In this document: piece after piece, positions 19,402 to 29,529 of the stretch
Position numbering within the stretch: position 1 is the stretch's first letter
Layout of the letters: the number at the start of each line of letters is the position of its first letter
Source of the DNA: Algoriphagus sp. NG3
GTDB taxonomy: Bacteria > Bacteroidota > Bacteroidia > Cytophagales > Cyclobacteriaceae
Assembly: GCF_034119865.1 (NCBI RefSeq)
Contig: NZ_CP139421.1
Location: forward strand, 2,728,001-2,792,000
Reading direction: 5' to 3'
Length of the DNA: 64,000 nucleotides
Program-made: the position numbers and the translations under genes
Notes under the pieces: generated by a model
Databases searched by the model: none
Seen by the model: the letters and a program-made list of their open reading frames with translations, nothing else
What the model was told of the DNA's origin: nothing

Positions 19402-20802
19402 TTACTTAATCAATTGGTCCACTATCCGCTCTGAAGACTTTTCTAGAGGATGTAATACGATCTTTCCTAACCATTTCTTACGATCAGGAGCAACCTTGTC
19501 CGGATTTGACATGACATATTTTATAGTTTCAGCCCATTTGTACTTATCATCCAGAAATACTACCGGATTCATTCCATCCATGGATCGAAAATGCTGGAAT
19601 TTATAGACAGTATGGACGCTCCAATTTTTTCTATTATCTACATTGTAATTTATATATATACAGGGCTTATCATATACAGCAAAATCATGCGCCATGGTGG
19701 AGCCTATATTTATTACTAGTTCACAATGCCTTACCATATTCACTAATAAATTCACATCTTCTGGCGAGGTAAGAAAGCCATTCCATATAGAACTGTCAGA
19801 CAGCAAGACTGGATCAATAAATTTAACTAGGTCTTTATACTTTTCACGGACTTGATCGTACCTGTCGGAAAAATCAACAGGAGCTCTTCTGAAAATCACC
19901 TGCGGCCTAAAATCATCCTCCATTGCCGCAATAGCTTCTAATGCATCTTCAAGATATCGCTCATCATAAGGGGATGTAGTAATATCGTCACCGCTGTAAC
20001 ATATCCATTTGCGGCTCAAATCCAAACCATACCTATTGGCGAACTCTTCCCTCGATAAAATCCTGTCATTCTGAAAATAGAACTCAAATTGAGGTGTTCC
20101 GGTAATGATTACATTCTCCTGCTTTATCTCCCGGTAGTAAATGAGCAACTCCTCTTTCATGTGTTTTGACCAAACCAGAAAATAATCGGCCTGGATGGCT
20201 AGTTTAGCTTTAGGAATGTTATCCCAAGAAAAAATCACACTTGTAACTTCAACTCCTAACTTATTAGCTGCTAAACAAATAGGCATTAACTGGGCAACAC
20301 GCTGATGAGTTATTAATATGGAGTCATATTCTCCCTTTTTAAGTTCTTGCTGATAATACCGAATAGTTTTCTCACTCCAGAATCGCTTGCTCAATTTATC
20401 ACAAAGTGATATCAGCCAATAATTCCAAGAGATCAGCGTACCTAAGAATCGGGTGCAAAACAGGAACAATCTCCATACGAGGCTCCATTTCGCATGGGCT
20501 CTATTAAATAGTAGGCTTTTGTTTTTAACCTTTCTGGAAAAGAACTTTAATCGTGCCCAAGACGCAGTTTCCCAAAAAAACTTGGAAAATACCGGCTGCT
20601 CAAATAACCTAAGGCCTACTATGGGGACTGTATTATTTTCAGGTATCAGCAAATTCCCCAACAATACATCAGCAGGAACACCCGTCCAAATATTTACCTG
20701 TGCATTGTGAGTCAAATTCTGGAAATGAGACGAATATAAATAATTCCTAACACCTATGCCGTCCGGAACTATAATTAGTATTTTCTTTTGGGGTCGAGAC
20801 AT
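19402..20802 (-). CDS. Putative GT-B type glycosyltransferase of unclassified family
   Basis: This 466-residue protein does not show the GT4 motif. It opens with a Rossmann-like strand (KKILIIVPDGIGVRNYL) and its C-terminal half has VIFRRAPVDFSDRY and ELVINIGSTMAHDFAVYDKPCI (read as VINIGSTMAHDF and AVYDKPCIYINY), the kind of loop found in GT-B enzymes related to CDP-glycerol transferases and UDP-GlcNAc epimerases. Position among glycosyltransferases supports a transferase. It could instead move a non-sugar group such as glycerol phosphate. No membrane segment is obvious. Confidence 0.62.
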   Translation of the reverse strand: MSRPQKKILIIVPDGIGVRNYLYSSHFQNLTHNAQVNIWTGVPADVLLGNLLIPENNTVPIVGLRLFEQPVFSKFFWETASWARLKFFSRKVKNKSLLFNRAHAKWSLVWRLFLFCTRFLGTLISWNYWLISLCDKLSKRFWSEKTIRYYQQELKKGEYDSILITHQRVAQLMPICLAANKLGVEVTSVIFSWDNIPKAKLAIQADYFLVWSKHMKEELLIYYREIKQENVIITGTPQFEFYFQNDRILSREEFANRYGLDLSRKWICYSGDDITTSPYDERYLEDALEAIAAMEDDFRPQVIFRRAPVDFSDRYDQVREKYKDLVKFIDPVLLSDSSIWNGFLTSPEDVNLLVNMVRHCELVINIGSTMAHDFAVYDKPCIYINYNVDNRKNWSVHTVYKFQHFRSMDGMNPVVFLDDKYKWAETIKYVMSNPDKVAPDRKKWLGKIVLHPLEKSSERIVDQLIK

Positions 20803-20833
20803 AATCTAATTTGAATGGATATTGGTCATTGAT

Positions 20834-21919
20834 TTAGCCTACCGCATCTATAAATTTCATTTTCCAGTTTTCATATGTATGCAAATCACTTTTTTTATTG
20901 AAACTGCCTGATTGGCTAGACTTTTTGAAATCAGCAATTGCCAATTGAAAAGAGATGCACCATTCTTGAACTATATTAGGACAAGCAACAAAATATACAT
21001 TTGGAAATCCTTGAAGTACTTCAACTATACTTCCATTGTCAGAGGAAATTATCCAATTCCCGCATTTAGCGGCTTCAACCACTGACAGCCCAAATCCTTC
21101 CTTCCATAAGGATGTGAAAAAATAAAAATCTGAAGCCTGTAAATAGGAAGGAATCCTGTCATGAGTCACACGGCCCAATTGCTTAATCCTTGAGTTAGTT
21201 ATAGATTCATCCGGCTTAGCCCCAATGATCAATGCATACACATTGTTGTGATTCTTCAGGATTTGTTCTAGCACTTTTAGGAATAGGTGAAGTCCCTTAA
21301 CGGGTCTGTTATTTGCCATCCAACTCACTACGATTGCATCAGGGGGGATTGACAGTGATTCCCTTACTCCCTGTTTCTCTCTATCATCTAACGGGAAAAA
21401 CCTATTAGAATCCACACCATTTCCGACCACTGCGACTTCAGGCACAAGTCTCACACTATTTCTGAGACTATGTAGATAACTTGATTTACTCAAAAAAAGT
21501 ATTTTATCAACCCGCTCTTGGATGAAATCAGAAAGTTTGAGCTCAAACCCATGAAAGAAAAATACAAGCTCTATCTTCCCTTTGAGTTTTTCTTTTTCTA
21601 ATGCTATTGCTTCAAGCAGGGTAATGTCATCAAATACCACCACCTTTAGAAAAACCTCATCATCACTTAATCTCTTAATTGTGCTGACAAAATCCCTTGC
21701 AACCCACTTTACGAGTTGATACTTTCTAAGCCATGGGTTATAAGAAATCCATTTGTATTTTTTACACCGGATGTATCTAGAATCAGAAATCTGTCCCGGT
21801 GACAAAATATAATCAAAGAATGTAGTTTCTCTATTGAATTGATCCATATAGTTAGTCCAACTCCCAATTGTAGATGCTGGAAGACCTATATTGCTAACCA
21901 TTAGACGTTTAACCCTCAT
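20834..21919 (-). CDS. Family 4 glycosyltransferase
   Basis: A 361-residue GT-B protein with VVSWMANNRPVKGLHLFL, ALIIGAKPDESI, RVTHDRIPSYLQASDFYF and SLWKEGFGLSVVEAAKCG, covering the GT4 donor-binding fold. It sits 1 bp after the GT2 gene at 21921, so the two are very likely co-translated. The N-terminal acceptor domain starts VKRLMVSNIGLPAST. Substrate unknown. Confidence 0.85.
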   Translation of the reverse strand: MRVKRLMVSNIGLPASTIGSWTNYMDQFNRETTFFDYILSPGQISDSRYIRCKKYKWISYNPWLRKYQLVKWVARDFVSTIKRLSDDEVFLKVVVFDDITLLEAIALEKEKLKGKIELVFFFHGFELKLSDFIQERVDKILFLSKSSYLHSLRNSVRLVPEVAVVGNGVDSNRFFPLDDREKQGVRESLSIPPDAIVVSWMANNRPVKGLHLFLKVLEQILKNHNNVYALIIGAKPDESITNSRIKQLGRVTHDRIPSYLQASDFYFFTSLWKEGFGLSVVEAAKCGNWIISSDNGSIVEVLQGFPNVYFVACPNIVQEWCISFQLAIADFKKSSQSGSFNKKSDLHTYENWKMKFIDAVG

Positions 21920-21920
21920 A

Positions 21921-22928
21921 CTAATATCCTGTAACCCCTTTTGATTTGAAAAACCGCTTCCTGAATTTATGAAGGAGCAAACGGTTGAAAAACCAGCCGA
22001 TTTTATATTGTGTCTTGGTTAATGGCTTAGGAACAGGAAGGTCAAAATATAGTTCTTCTACAGGCTTTTCCTTTATCTTTTTTAATTCCAACTCCATCCA
22101 AGGTTCATGCACATTTCCGAGATGATAGCCATAATTATTTAGGGTAGCCATACGCAAAAATCCACCTTGATCGTTTGGCATATCGAGGTAATCATTATCG
22201 GATCGCGTGGATAAAAAATCCCGTGCGGGGAAATTAGGAGCAAAAGAAAATACTTCCCTTCTATATGTGGCTACAAAATGTCCACAGCCCATTACACCCT
22301 TTGCCCTACCATTGTCAACCACCAAATACTTTCGATAATGGATAGGTTTTAGGATGTTACGCTGGATACTGTTTTCAAACTTCTTCAAGTCTTCAGGATC
22401 ACGGACAGTGTCAAAGTATAACTTCCCTTTAAACAAACCATAATAGGTAGTTGCGTTAGAAAAATTGATAAACCCCATGCTATGTGGGACTGGAGACACC
22501 ATTCCCGCTTCAGGAAACTCATGAAAAATCTCTTCCACCGCATGCTGCCATCCCGGCTTGAACATGACATCAGCATCAGTAACAGTTATCAGTTCCTCCG
22601 TATTGCTTTTTATCCCAGAATAGACTGCATTTATTTTTCCCAAATTGGTTTTGGAATGAAACAGCTGATCAAAAAGCGGAAAGTCATTATACATTTTTTT
22701 CAAATATTCCCGCACTTCGTCGCAGCATCCATTATCTACCACAGTGATTCTGGTTCTACCGTGAATAGTAAACAACAAGGATTCCAGATTGAACCTCAAA
22801 ATTTCCATTGAACTTTTGAAATAGGAATCATTGAGATTCGGGATATAAACAGGAATTATTACTCTATGATAAACAACAGATGAGATCTCTGAATCTATGT
22901 TTTTATTTGGATTTTCTCCTACCCTCAT
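21921..22928 (-). CDS. Family 2 glycosyltransferase
   Basis: The 335-residue protein has a GT-A domain: VIIPVYIPNLNDSY, TVVDNGCCDEVREYL, SKTNLGKINAVYSGI and the metal-binding TDADVMFKPGW. No membrane segment is present, so it works in the cytoplasm on a lipid-linked acceptor. It lies 5 bp after the ABC transporter at 22934. It resembles enzymes that add single sugars to surface glycans; the donor cannot be read from sequence. Confidence 0.86.
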   Translation of the reverse strand: MRVGENPNKNIDSEISSVVYHRVIIPVYIPNLNDSYFKSSMEILRFNLESLLFTIHGRTRITVVDNGCCDEVREYLKKMYNDFPLFDQLFHSKTNLGKINAVYSGIKSNTEELITVTDADVMFKPGWQHAVEEIFHEFPEAGMVSPVPHSMGFINFSNATTYYGLFKGKLYFDTVRDPEDLKKFENSIQRNILKPIHYRKYLVVDNGRAKGVMGCGHFVATYRREVFSFAPNFPARDFLSTRSDNDYLDMPNDQGGFLRMATLNNYGYHLGNVHEPWMELELKKIKEKPVEELYFDLPVPKPLTKTQYKIGWFFNRLLLHKFRKRFFKSKGVTGY

Positions 22929-22933
22929 CTTAT

Positions 22934-24733
22934 TTAGAATTTTTGGTAGCTGACCATATGTTTGAACTTAGAACTGTTTTCCAGCAGATATTCGAAATCA
23001 CCTTGTTCAACAATTTCACCGTCTTCGAGCAAGATTATTCTATCAGCTTTACGAATGGTACTCAATCTATGAGCTACAATAAAAATTGAAAACTTGCCTT
23101 TCAATGAATCAATGTTGTTTTGAATATCACGTTCTGTCTGACTATCCAAAGCTGAAGTAGCCTCATCAAACACCAAAATATCAACATTCTTGTAAATTTC
23201 CCTTGCGATGGAAATACGCTGCTTCTGCCCTCCGCTTAGGATCATTCCATTATCCCCTAAAAAAGTATTGTGCCCGTTGGGCATTTCTTTAACGAAGACA
23301 TCCATCTTGGCAAGTTCCAATGAACCGTAAAAACGTCTCATATTTTCAGGATCAGGAGTGCTCCAAAATGTCACATTATTAAAAACCGAGTCATTGAAAA
23401 TGACCGGCTCCTGCGTAATATAACCAACTCTTCTCCTGAATTTATTAATATCTAAATTATTGAGTTCGATCCCCCCTATTTCAATCTTACCTTTAGTAGG
23501 CTTAATCAATCCTACTATCATATTGATGAAGGTTGATTTACCTCCACCGCTCGGCCCTACAAAAGCTGTCGTTTCTTTTTCACCAAATACTATATTTATA
23601 TTTTTTAGAATTGGCGGTTTATCCCCATATCCAAACTCAACATCTTTAATTTTATAATCAAAGGATTTAAGTTGGAAATCACTGGCTACTGTTATTTCCT
23701 TCCCGGATTCCATTGTACCGATAAGGTTTTCGGCAGAATATATTCCTCCAATATTGGATATAAACCCTTGCCAGCTGGACTGAATAGCAATCACATGCAC
23801 CATGGATCGATAGAAAAACATTAAGCTCATAGCAATTGAAGAAAATTCACCACCTATGAAGCTCATCTGAATAATGACCACCATTATTATCACGATCAAA
23901 ATTATAGGTTCCCGGGTTCCAGAAAGTATCGCATTGTAAAAACCTATTTTTCTTTGGTTCCCTTCTATCTGATCAATTGTCGCAAGTACCTTTTCCTTAT
24001 AAATTCCGAAATGGGAAGTCGCTTTAAGGTACTTAAAATGCTGAACAGTTTGAATGATATAAGACTGAAAAGTATGGCTGGAAGATGATATACTCTTACT
24101 AGCCTTTTCAGTGTAATAGTACAGCCTCTTGAAGAGGATATTGGAAAGCCCGCCCCCAATTGAAACTAAGAGTGCAAACTGCCAATTCGAAAAGAAAGCC
24201 AACGCAAAATATACGAGCAATAAAACAACAGATTGGACTGTATTAAAATATGCTATAAACGAAGCTGTAACCTTATATACCTCACCTGATAAGGTATTCT
24301 GGATTTCACCTGCATCCATGGTGGTAAAATGAGTAAACTTCATTTGCTCTAATGAATTAACCATTTTATATCTTAGGTTTTTAACAAAATAGGATTGAAG
24401 CAGAGTTTTGTAATAGGTGTCCAAAAACTTAAAAAAGCCTTTAAGTAAAAAGAGAAAAATCATTAATCCCAATAAAAAAGGAACAGTGATATCCAATCCC
24501 ATTCTCTCAAAGAAATCAAATATAAATTTGAAATTCCCAAATGAATCAGTCAACTCTCCTTCCCCATCAATAGATGCCTGAATCAGAGGTATGAAGAGTG
24601 CTATGCCAAATCCGTCAAAAATTCCGACAAAAAAACTCAAGGACAACAAGATAAAAATCCTATAATTTAAGTACTTATAAAACAAAGAAAAGTATTTAAA
24701 ATACCTCTTCTTTATATCAGACAATAACCTCAT
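22934..24733 (-). CDS. ABC transporter, fused permease-ATPase, probable lipid-linked oligosaccharide flippase (PglK/MsbA type)
   Basis: A 599-residue half-transporter with about six membrane segments in residues 20-320 and a C-terminal ATPase: Walker A GPSGGGKST, signature LSGGQKQRIS and Walker B ILVFDEATSALD. Such proteins flip lipid A or lipid-linked oligosaccharides. Its place directly after the kinase/Wza genes and before six glycosyltransferases favours an oligosaccharide role. A paralogue of exactly the same length lies at 54585-56384, with shared blocks such as DGFGIALFIPL and GEIQNTLSGEV. A hairpin at 24752-24784 lies just upstream. Confidence 0.87.
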   Translation of the reverse strand: MRLLSDIKKRYFKYFSLFYKYLNYRIFILLSLSFFVGIFDGFGIALFIPLIQASIDGEGELTDSFGNFKFIFDFFERMGLDITVPFLLGLMIFLFLLKGFFKFLDTYYKTLLQSYFVKNLRYKMVNSLEQMKFTHFTTMDAGEIQNTLSGEVYKVTASFIAYFNTVQSVVLLLVYFALAFFSNWQFALLVSIGGGLSNILFKRLYYYTEKASKSISSSSHTFQSYIIQTVQHFKYLKATSHFGIYKEKVLATIDQIEGNQRKIGFYNAILSGTREPIILIVIIMVVIIQMSFIGGEFSSIAMSLMFFYRSMVHVIAIQSSWQGFISNIGGIYSAENLIGTMESGKEITVASDFQLKSFDYKIKDVEFGYGDKPPILKNINIVFGEKETTAFVGPSGGGKSTFINMIVGLIKPTKGKIEIGGIELNNLDINKFRRRVGYITQEPVIFNDSVFNNVTFWSTPDPENMRRFYGSLELAKMDVFVKEMPNGHNTFLGDNGMILSGGQKQRISIAREIYKNVDILVFDEATSALDSQTERDIQNNIDSLKGKFSIFIVAHRLSTIRKADRIILLEDGEIVEQGDFEYLLENSSKFKHMVSYQKF

Positions 24734-24751
24734 GAGGGAATATTATAATAT

Positions 24752-24784
24752 AACAAATCAGGCCTAGTATAGGCCTGATTTGTT
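24752..24784 (-). terminator. Perfect 15-bp inverted repeat, probable terminator or attenuator after the kinase gene
   Basis: The arms 24752-24766 (AACAAATCAGGCCTA) and 24770-24784 are perfectly complementary with a 3-nt loop. It sits between the stop of the tyrosine kinase (24811) and the start of the ABC transporter (24733). The minus-strand 3' flank is AT-rich (ending TTTGTT then ATATTATAATATT) and not a pure U-tract, so partial termination or mRNA 3'-end protection is more likely than a full stop. Confidence 0.6.
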
Positions 24785-24810
24785 GTATCTTAAATTTAAC
24801 GGAATAAGTC

Positions 24811-27171
24811 TTATTTCTTATCATCATCATAGTATCCATACCCATAACCATAGGTATAGCCGTACCCATAAGTGACCTCTTTAGAATCTACACCATTGAA
24901 GACACCATAAATATTCCGAATTTCTGTGTTTCTTCTAATACCATTCAGCGCATCTACAAATGTTCTTTGACTAAAATTCTGTCTAAAAACAAAAAGAGTA
25001 AGGTCTATGTGGCTGAACAACTCTAACGTTTCACTCACCAATCCTATTGGGGGGGTATCCAAAATTACTACATCGTACGTTTCTTTCAGATCATTTATCA
25101 AATCTTTGAATCTCTCGGTAAACAACAACTCTGCAGGATTTGGGGGGGTAGGGCCAGATAGCAGGATATCAAAATTGCTGTATCCTGATGGATTAATCAC
25201 GTTCTTCCAATCTTTCTCCTGACCGCTCAGGTAGGTGGACAGCCCCTTCTTATTCTCAATATTAAAATCACCGAATATCTTAGGTTTTCTCATGTCACAT
25301 CCCACTAAAATAGTTTTTTTTCCTGTCAAACTATAAACAGAAGCCAAATTCATAGCACAAAAAGTTTTACCCTCGCCAGAGATCGTAGAGGTCACCATAA
25401 TGGTAATTTTATTCTCGTTAGGAAGAACAAACTTAAGATTAGCTCTTAAAGATCTAAACCCCTCTGCTATACCAGATTTCCCATGGTTCAATACTACAAG
25501 ATTATTTTCCAGTTTATTGAACAAGATAGTAGCGAGTACCGGGACTTTTAGTTTCTTCTCAAGATATTTAATATCCTCTACTTTTGTTCTAAAATATTCC
25601 CTTAGAAAAACATATACTAAAGGGAAAGCAAAACCTAAAAATAAAGAGATAAAATAATTTCTTAGTGGTTGAGGAACGACCTTCCTTCCGCCATCAGCCG
25701 GCTCTATGATTTTGTTGTTTGCTGTATTTGATGCCTTAGTGATAGCTGCCTCAGACCGTTTCTCCATCAAGAAGGTATAGAGGTTTTCGTTTAGCGTGAA
25801 CTGCCTTTGGATTCTGATCAGGTTCTGCTCTGTCTGTGGTAGTGACCGGAAAGATTTTTCAATATCTGCTATTCGGGATTCTAAATCCTTTATTACCACT
25901 TGGGAATTCTCATCAACATTCTTAAGAATTTCACGGATGGATTTATTGGCGTCTTCTATTTTCCGGTTTACTTCACGTACTGCCGGAGAAATCTCTTTTT
26001 GAGTAGCTAAAAGTCTGGATTTCTCCACCTGCAAAGCCAAAAGATTCTCAATAAGAGCATTGAGGAATGGGTCATCGATCCCAATCCCTGATGGTACCAC
26101 TAATTCCCTATAATTCTCCCGAAGCAGGTAGTCTTTCAGGGTTTGGTAATAGGTTCTTTTAAACTGCTCATCTTTTAGGAGAGTTTCCAATTGGGACAGC
26201 TGGGAATAAACGGCCTCTCCTTCAGTGCTCAAGTCATAAATCATATTAGATGACCTAAAACTCTCTAGTTCCCTTTCATAGGAACTCAATTCGTCAGCGA
26301 CTCCTGCCACCTGACTATCAATGAATGCTATCGTATTGGCATATACTTCATTTTTCTCCTGTAATTCCAAAGAAAGATATGTATCCATCAAAGTATTTAA
26401 GTATACTTCACCTTGCAGCACATTGGGCGTGAGGATATTTAGATCCATGATCGTTGCCCCTCTTTCAACTGCTTCTACCTGTAACAGGTTGGAAAAGTGG
26501 GCTGCTAAGGATTTAATATCCTTTACATTAAACAAAATGGATCCTGAACTATCTGGATCGATTTTTGAAACTTTGATCCGAAAGTGATCAGTTTCTACCC
26601 ATTCCCCAAATGTAAATGACTGAGGTTCTGGAATATTGGAGAGAGTGGTATATGTTCCGTCAGGTAAATACTTGGTGTATTTTTTATCATCAAAGCTAAG
26701 TATAAAACTTTCGCTGCTCTCCCAGTTTAAAGTAATTAGTCCATTAATGATCTGGGCAGCGTTCCAGTCCACTTGGATCAATACCGGAGCATTTTTGTAC
26801 AGTTTTTCATTCACAAAAGCGCTTTCCCTGAAATACTCTACATCAAAGTCAAGTTTGCGCAAGGTTTTTTCCGCTATAGGTTTCGACTTTAAAATGATGA
26901 TTTCATTCTGCAAACCAATAGACCCCACGTCCATGATGGCCGGCTTTTCAAAAAGCGCTAGCGTATTCTCCTTTTCCTTAATAAAAAACTTGCTTTTCAC
27001 TTCATAAAGAGGCACGGTGGTCATAGTCCAAAAAAAACCGATAGCCATACACACTACCACAGAAAGTAAAATCCATGGCCAGATTCTCAGTGCTTTACTT
27101 AGGAAACTTTTGAGATCAAATGAGCTTCCTTCTTGCTCAAACAATTGATCATTGTCTTGCTCAAAATCCAT
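24811..27171 (-). CDS. wzc: Polysaccharide co-polymerase with tyrosine autokinase domain (Wzc-type BY-kinase)
   Basis: The 786-residue protein has a Wzz domain between two membrane segments (about residues 33-52 and 505-525), a coiled-coil-rich periplasmic part, and a cytoplasmic BY-kinase. Walker A (SGEGKT, near residue 600), Walker A' (VGCDMRKP, near 627) and Walker B (VVILDTPP, near 703) are all present. The tail carries eight tyrosines in a run of YG repeats, the expected autophosphorylation cluster. It controls chain length and export together with the Wza lipoprotein gene, which ends 2 bp upstream. No separate phosphatase gene is visible in the window. Confidence 0.94.
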   Translation of the reverse strand: MDFEQDNDQLFEQEGSSFDLKSFLSKALRIWPWILLSVVVCMAIGFFWTMTTVPLYEVKSKFFIKEKENTLALFEKPAIMDVGSIGLQNEIIILKSKPIAEKTLRKLDFDVEYFRESAFVNEKLYKNAPVLIQVDWNAAQIINGLITLNWESSESFILSFDDKKYTKYLPDGTYTTLSNIPEPQSFTFGEWVETDHFRIKVSKIDPDSSGSILFNVKDIKSLAAHFSNLLQVEAVERGATIMDLNILTPNVLQGEVYLNTLMDTYLSLELQEKNEVYANTIAFIDSQVAGVADELSSYERELESFRSSNMIYDLSTEGEAVYSQLSQLETLLKDEQFKRTYYQTLKDYLLRENYRELVVPSGIGIDDPFLNALIENLLALQVEKSRLLATQKEISPAVREVNRKIEDANKSIREILKNVDENSQVVIKDLESRIADIEKSFRSLPQTEQNLIRIQRQFTLNENLYTFLMEKRSEAAITKASNTANNKIIEPADGGRKVVPQPLRNYFISLFLGFAFPLVYVFLREYFRTKVEDIKYLEKKLKVPVLATILFNKLENNLVVLNHGKSGIAEGFRSLRANLKFVLPNENKITIMVTSTISGEGKTFCAMNLASVYSLTGKKTILVGCDMRKPKIFGDFNIENKKGLSTYLSGQEKDWKNVINPSGYSNFDILLSGPTPPNPAELLFTERFKDLINDLKETYDVVILDTPPIGLVSETLELFSHIDLTLFVFRQNFSQRTFVDALNGIRRNTEIRNIYGVFNGVDSKEVTYGYGYTYGYGYGYYDDDKK

Positions 27172-27173
27172 TA

Positions 27174-28001
27174 TCAGTTATTTACTAGTGTTAAAATTAA
27201 AGCAATTGCCGTAACCGTCGATGTTAGCAGCGTAATGGTCTGAAGGAAATTTGTAGCCCCTCCTACTTCACGAACTTTTAATGGTTCTGCGTAAAGAACA
27301 TCATTTGGTTTTATAAAATAAAAATCTGAAGCTAGAAGGTTTTTATCATTGAGATTAACTTTGTGAATTTGAGAGCCATCAGGATATTGTCTTATAATTA
27401 CCAATTCATCCCTTTTAGCCAAAATATTCAAATCATTCGCAGCAGCAATTGCCTCAAAAATAGTCACCCTGTTTTGTAAAATTGTAAGTTTTCCCGGTGC
27501 ATTAAACTCCCCTAAAGCACTAAATCTAATCCCTCCTAATCTCACTCGGGTATAAAACTCATCTTCATTGACATATTTTCTAACTTCTTCCGCAATTCTC
27601 CCTTGAGCTTCCTTTGTGGTCAACCCAACTAACCTGAGTTCTCCAATCAAAGGTAATTCCACAATCCCTTCTTTATCGATGGTATAACCATTCATAAAAA
27701 ACACGTCTCCACCAGCCTGTGAACCACCTGCCATCATCCCATTATTTTGGTGGACCATAGATGTAGCATTAAAAATCTGATTTAGGTCTTCACTTGTAGT
27801 TTTAATGTTAATATCTACAATATCAAATTGCTGTAATAGATAATCGTCAAAGTGATAACCTATCCTCTCGCTAGAACTAATAACAGGATTAGAATCGCTC
27901 CCAGCATCCTGCATATAAATTATTTTCTCATTTGAAATACAGGAAAATAAAGACATCATAGAGATTAGAATCGCTAAAAATTTATTCGATTTTTGTTTCA
28001 T
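27174..28001 (-). CDS. wza: Polysaccharide export lipoprotein (Wza family, short form)
   Basis: Starting at 28001 the protein has 275 residues, with a lipoprotein signal ending LFSC (Cys21). The frame is open to 28046, but that start would overlap the dehydrogenase and misplace the signal. It contains the polysaccharide export domain (QQFDIVDINI) and an SLBB-like domain (FSALGEFNAPGKLTI), then a C-terminal hydrophobic segment typical of the Bacteroidota form. It forms the outer-membrane export channel working with the kinase 2 bp downstream. A second, much larger SLBB protein is at 57312. Confidence 0.9.
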   Translation of the reverse strand: MKQKSNKFLAILISMMSLFSCISNEKIIYMQDAGSDSNPVISSSERIGYHFDDYLLQQFDIVDINIKTTSEDLNQIFNATSMVHQNNGMMAGGSQAGGDVFFMNGYTIDKEGIVELPLIGELRLVGLTTKEAQGRIAEEVRKYVNEDEFYTRVRLGGIRFSALGEFNAPGKLTILQNRVTIFEAIAAANDLNILAKRDELVIIRQYPDGSQIHKVNLNDKNLLASDFYFIKPNDVLYAEPLKVREVGGATNFLQTITLLTSTVTAIALILTLVNN

Positions 28002-28029
28002 AGCTATTTTTTGTGAGAAAATCTTAATC

Positions 28030-29334
28030 TTATAATCTTGAATCAACTAAACTTTTTTCCAAAACCCCCTTTACATCAAACACAACCTGGCGTTCAGATT
28101 TTGCTATTGGAAGGGACTTAAAGTCCTTATGCCCAACAGCTAATATAATTGCAGAATAAACGGACAAATCAGGAGCCACATCTCCATGAAGGATCTCAAT
28201 TCCGTATTCATGCTTCACTTCGATATGATTTGCCCATGGATCATATACATCTACATGTATGTCAAAGGAACATAATTCTTTGTAAATATCAATGACACGT
28301 GTATTTCTGACATCAGGGCAATCTTCCTTAAAAGTAAATCCTAATATTAAAACCCGCGAATCCATCACTTTTAAGTTTTTTCGCATCATGAGCTTGATTA
28401 CTTCTGTAGCCACATGCTTGCCCATGCTATCATTCAACCTACGGCCTGCAAGGATGATCTCTGGATGATAACCCAGCTCTTGGGCTTTCTGTGCCAAATA
28501 AAATGGATCAACCCCGATGCAATGTCCGCCTACGAGTCCAGGCTTGAATTTGAGGAAATTCCATTTGGTACCGGCAGCTTCTAAAACTTCATGTGTATCT
28601 ATTCCCAGGAGGCTAAAAATCTTGGAAAGTTCATTTACAAATGCAATGTTAATATCACGCTGGGAATTTTCGATTACTTTGGCAGCTTCAGCCACCTTGA
28701 TTGAGGAAGCCTTATGAGTCCCCGCCGTTATTACTGTGCGGTATAGCTGATCCACAAACTCAGCAATCTCCGGTGTAGAGCCTGAGGTGACCTTCAAAAT
28801 CTTGGCAACAGTATGTTCTTTGTCTCCTGGATTGATACGCTCAGGGGAATATCCTGCAAAGAAGTCCTCATTATACTTTAATCCTGAAACCTTCTCCAGT
28901 ACAGGGACGCACTCCTCTTCAGTAACTCCTGGATATACGGTGGATTCATAAATGACCACATCTCCTTTTTTCAGATACTTCCCGATATTCTCGGAAGCCT
29001 TTAGCATAGGGGTTAGTACTGGACGGTTGTGCTTATCCGTAGGTGTAGGAACGGTAACTATATAGACGGTACAATCCGAAAGAGCAGCTGAGCCATCAGT
29101 AGGAAATAGTCCATTGCTTGTCGCTTCTGAAAAGCCGTCAACTAACACGCTTTGCAGCAACTCATTCTCTATCTCCAAGGTGTGGTCTTTACCGTTGTTT
29201 AATTCATCGACTCTTTTTGTATCAATGTCAAAACCGACAGTACGATATTTCTTGGCAAACTCCACAGCGAGCGGAAGTCCAACATACCCAAGGCCGATAA
29301 TGGCAATTTTCAAATCTTTTAATTCAAAAGTCAT
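28030..29334 (-). CDS. Nucleotide-sugar dehydrogenase (UDP-HexNAc 6-dehydrogenase, TviB/WbpO type)
   Basis: The 434-residue enzyme oxidises C6 of a UDP-sugar twice with NAD to give a UDP-uronic acid. The N-terminal Rossmann motif IAIIGLGYVGLPLA, the ESTVYPGVTEEE block, and the catalytic cysteine in LVGGHCIGVDPFY are clear. The sequence style (AVEFAKKY.TVGFDI) matches TviB/WbpO enzymes that make N-acetyl-galactosaminuronate. The start at 29334 avoids an odd 14-residue extension. It is the first gene after a good promoter and opens the dehydrogenase-wza-wzc run. UDP-glucose or UDP-ManNAc as substrate is less likely but not excluded. Confidence 0.9.
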   Translation of the reverse strand: MTFELKDLKIAIIGLGYVGLPLAVEFAKKYRTVGFDIDTKRVDELNNGKDHTLEIENELLQSVLVDGFSEATSNGLFPTDGSAALSDCTVYIVTVPTPTDKHNRPVLTPMLKASENIGKYLKKGDVVIYESTVYPGVTEEECVPVLEKVSGLKYNEDFFAGYSPERINPGDKEHTVAKILKVTSGSTPEIAEFVDQLYRTVITAGTHKASSIKVAEAAKVIENSQRDINIAFVNELSKIFSLLGIDTHEVLEAAGTKWNFLKFKPGLVGGHCIGVDPFYLAQKAQELGYHPEIILAGRRLNDSMGKHVATEVIKLMMRKNLKVMDSRVLILGFTFKEDCPDVRNTRVIDIYKELCSFDIHVDVYDPWANHIEVKHEYGIEILHGDVAPDLSVYSAIILAVGHKDFKSLPIAKSERQVVFDVKGVLEKSLVDSRL

Positions 29335-29529
29335 AGTTGATATAGTTGTTTTTAAGGCCGTATAGAGATGTAACAACCTGAAATTTATCCTGATCCGGTA
29401 AAAGCTCCGCTCTTTCAGTCCCAGGACTTAGCTATTAATTCTGGGAGAAATCTCAATACTTCTTCAGTACATCACATTCCTAAAGCCTTCTCTATTCTTC
29501 CCAAAAAAATTATCCCTACAAACGAGTAC

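Noticed and set aside
24838..24885. Short repeated CCATA/CCGTA-like units that look like a small tandem repeat
   Set aside because: They encode the YG-rich tyrosine tail of the BY-kinase, an expected feature, and are not a CRISPR or microsatellite.
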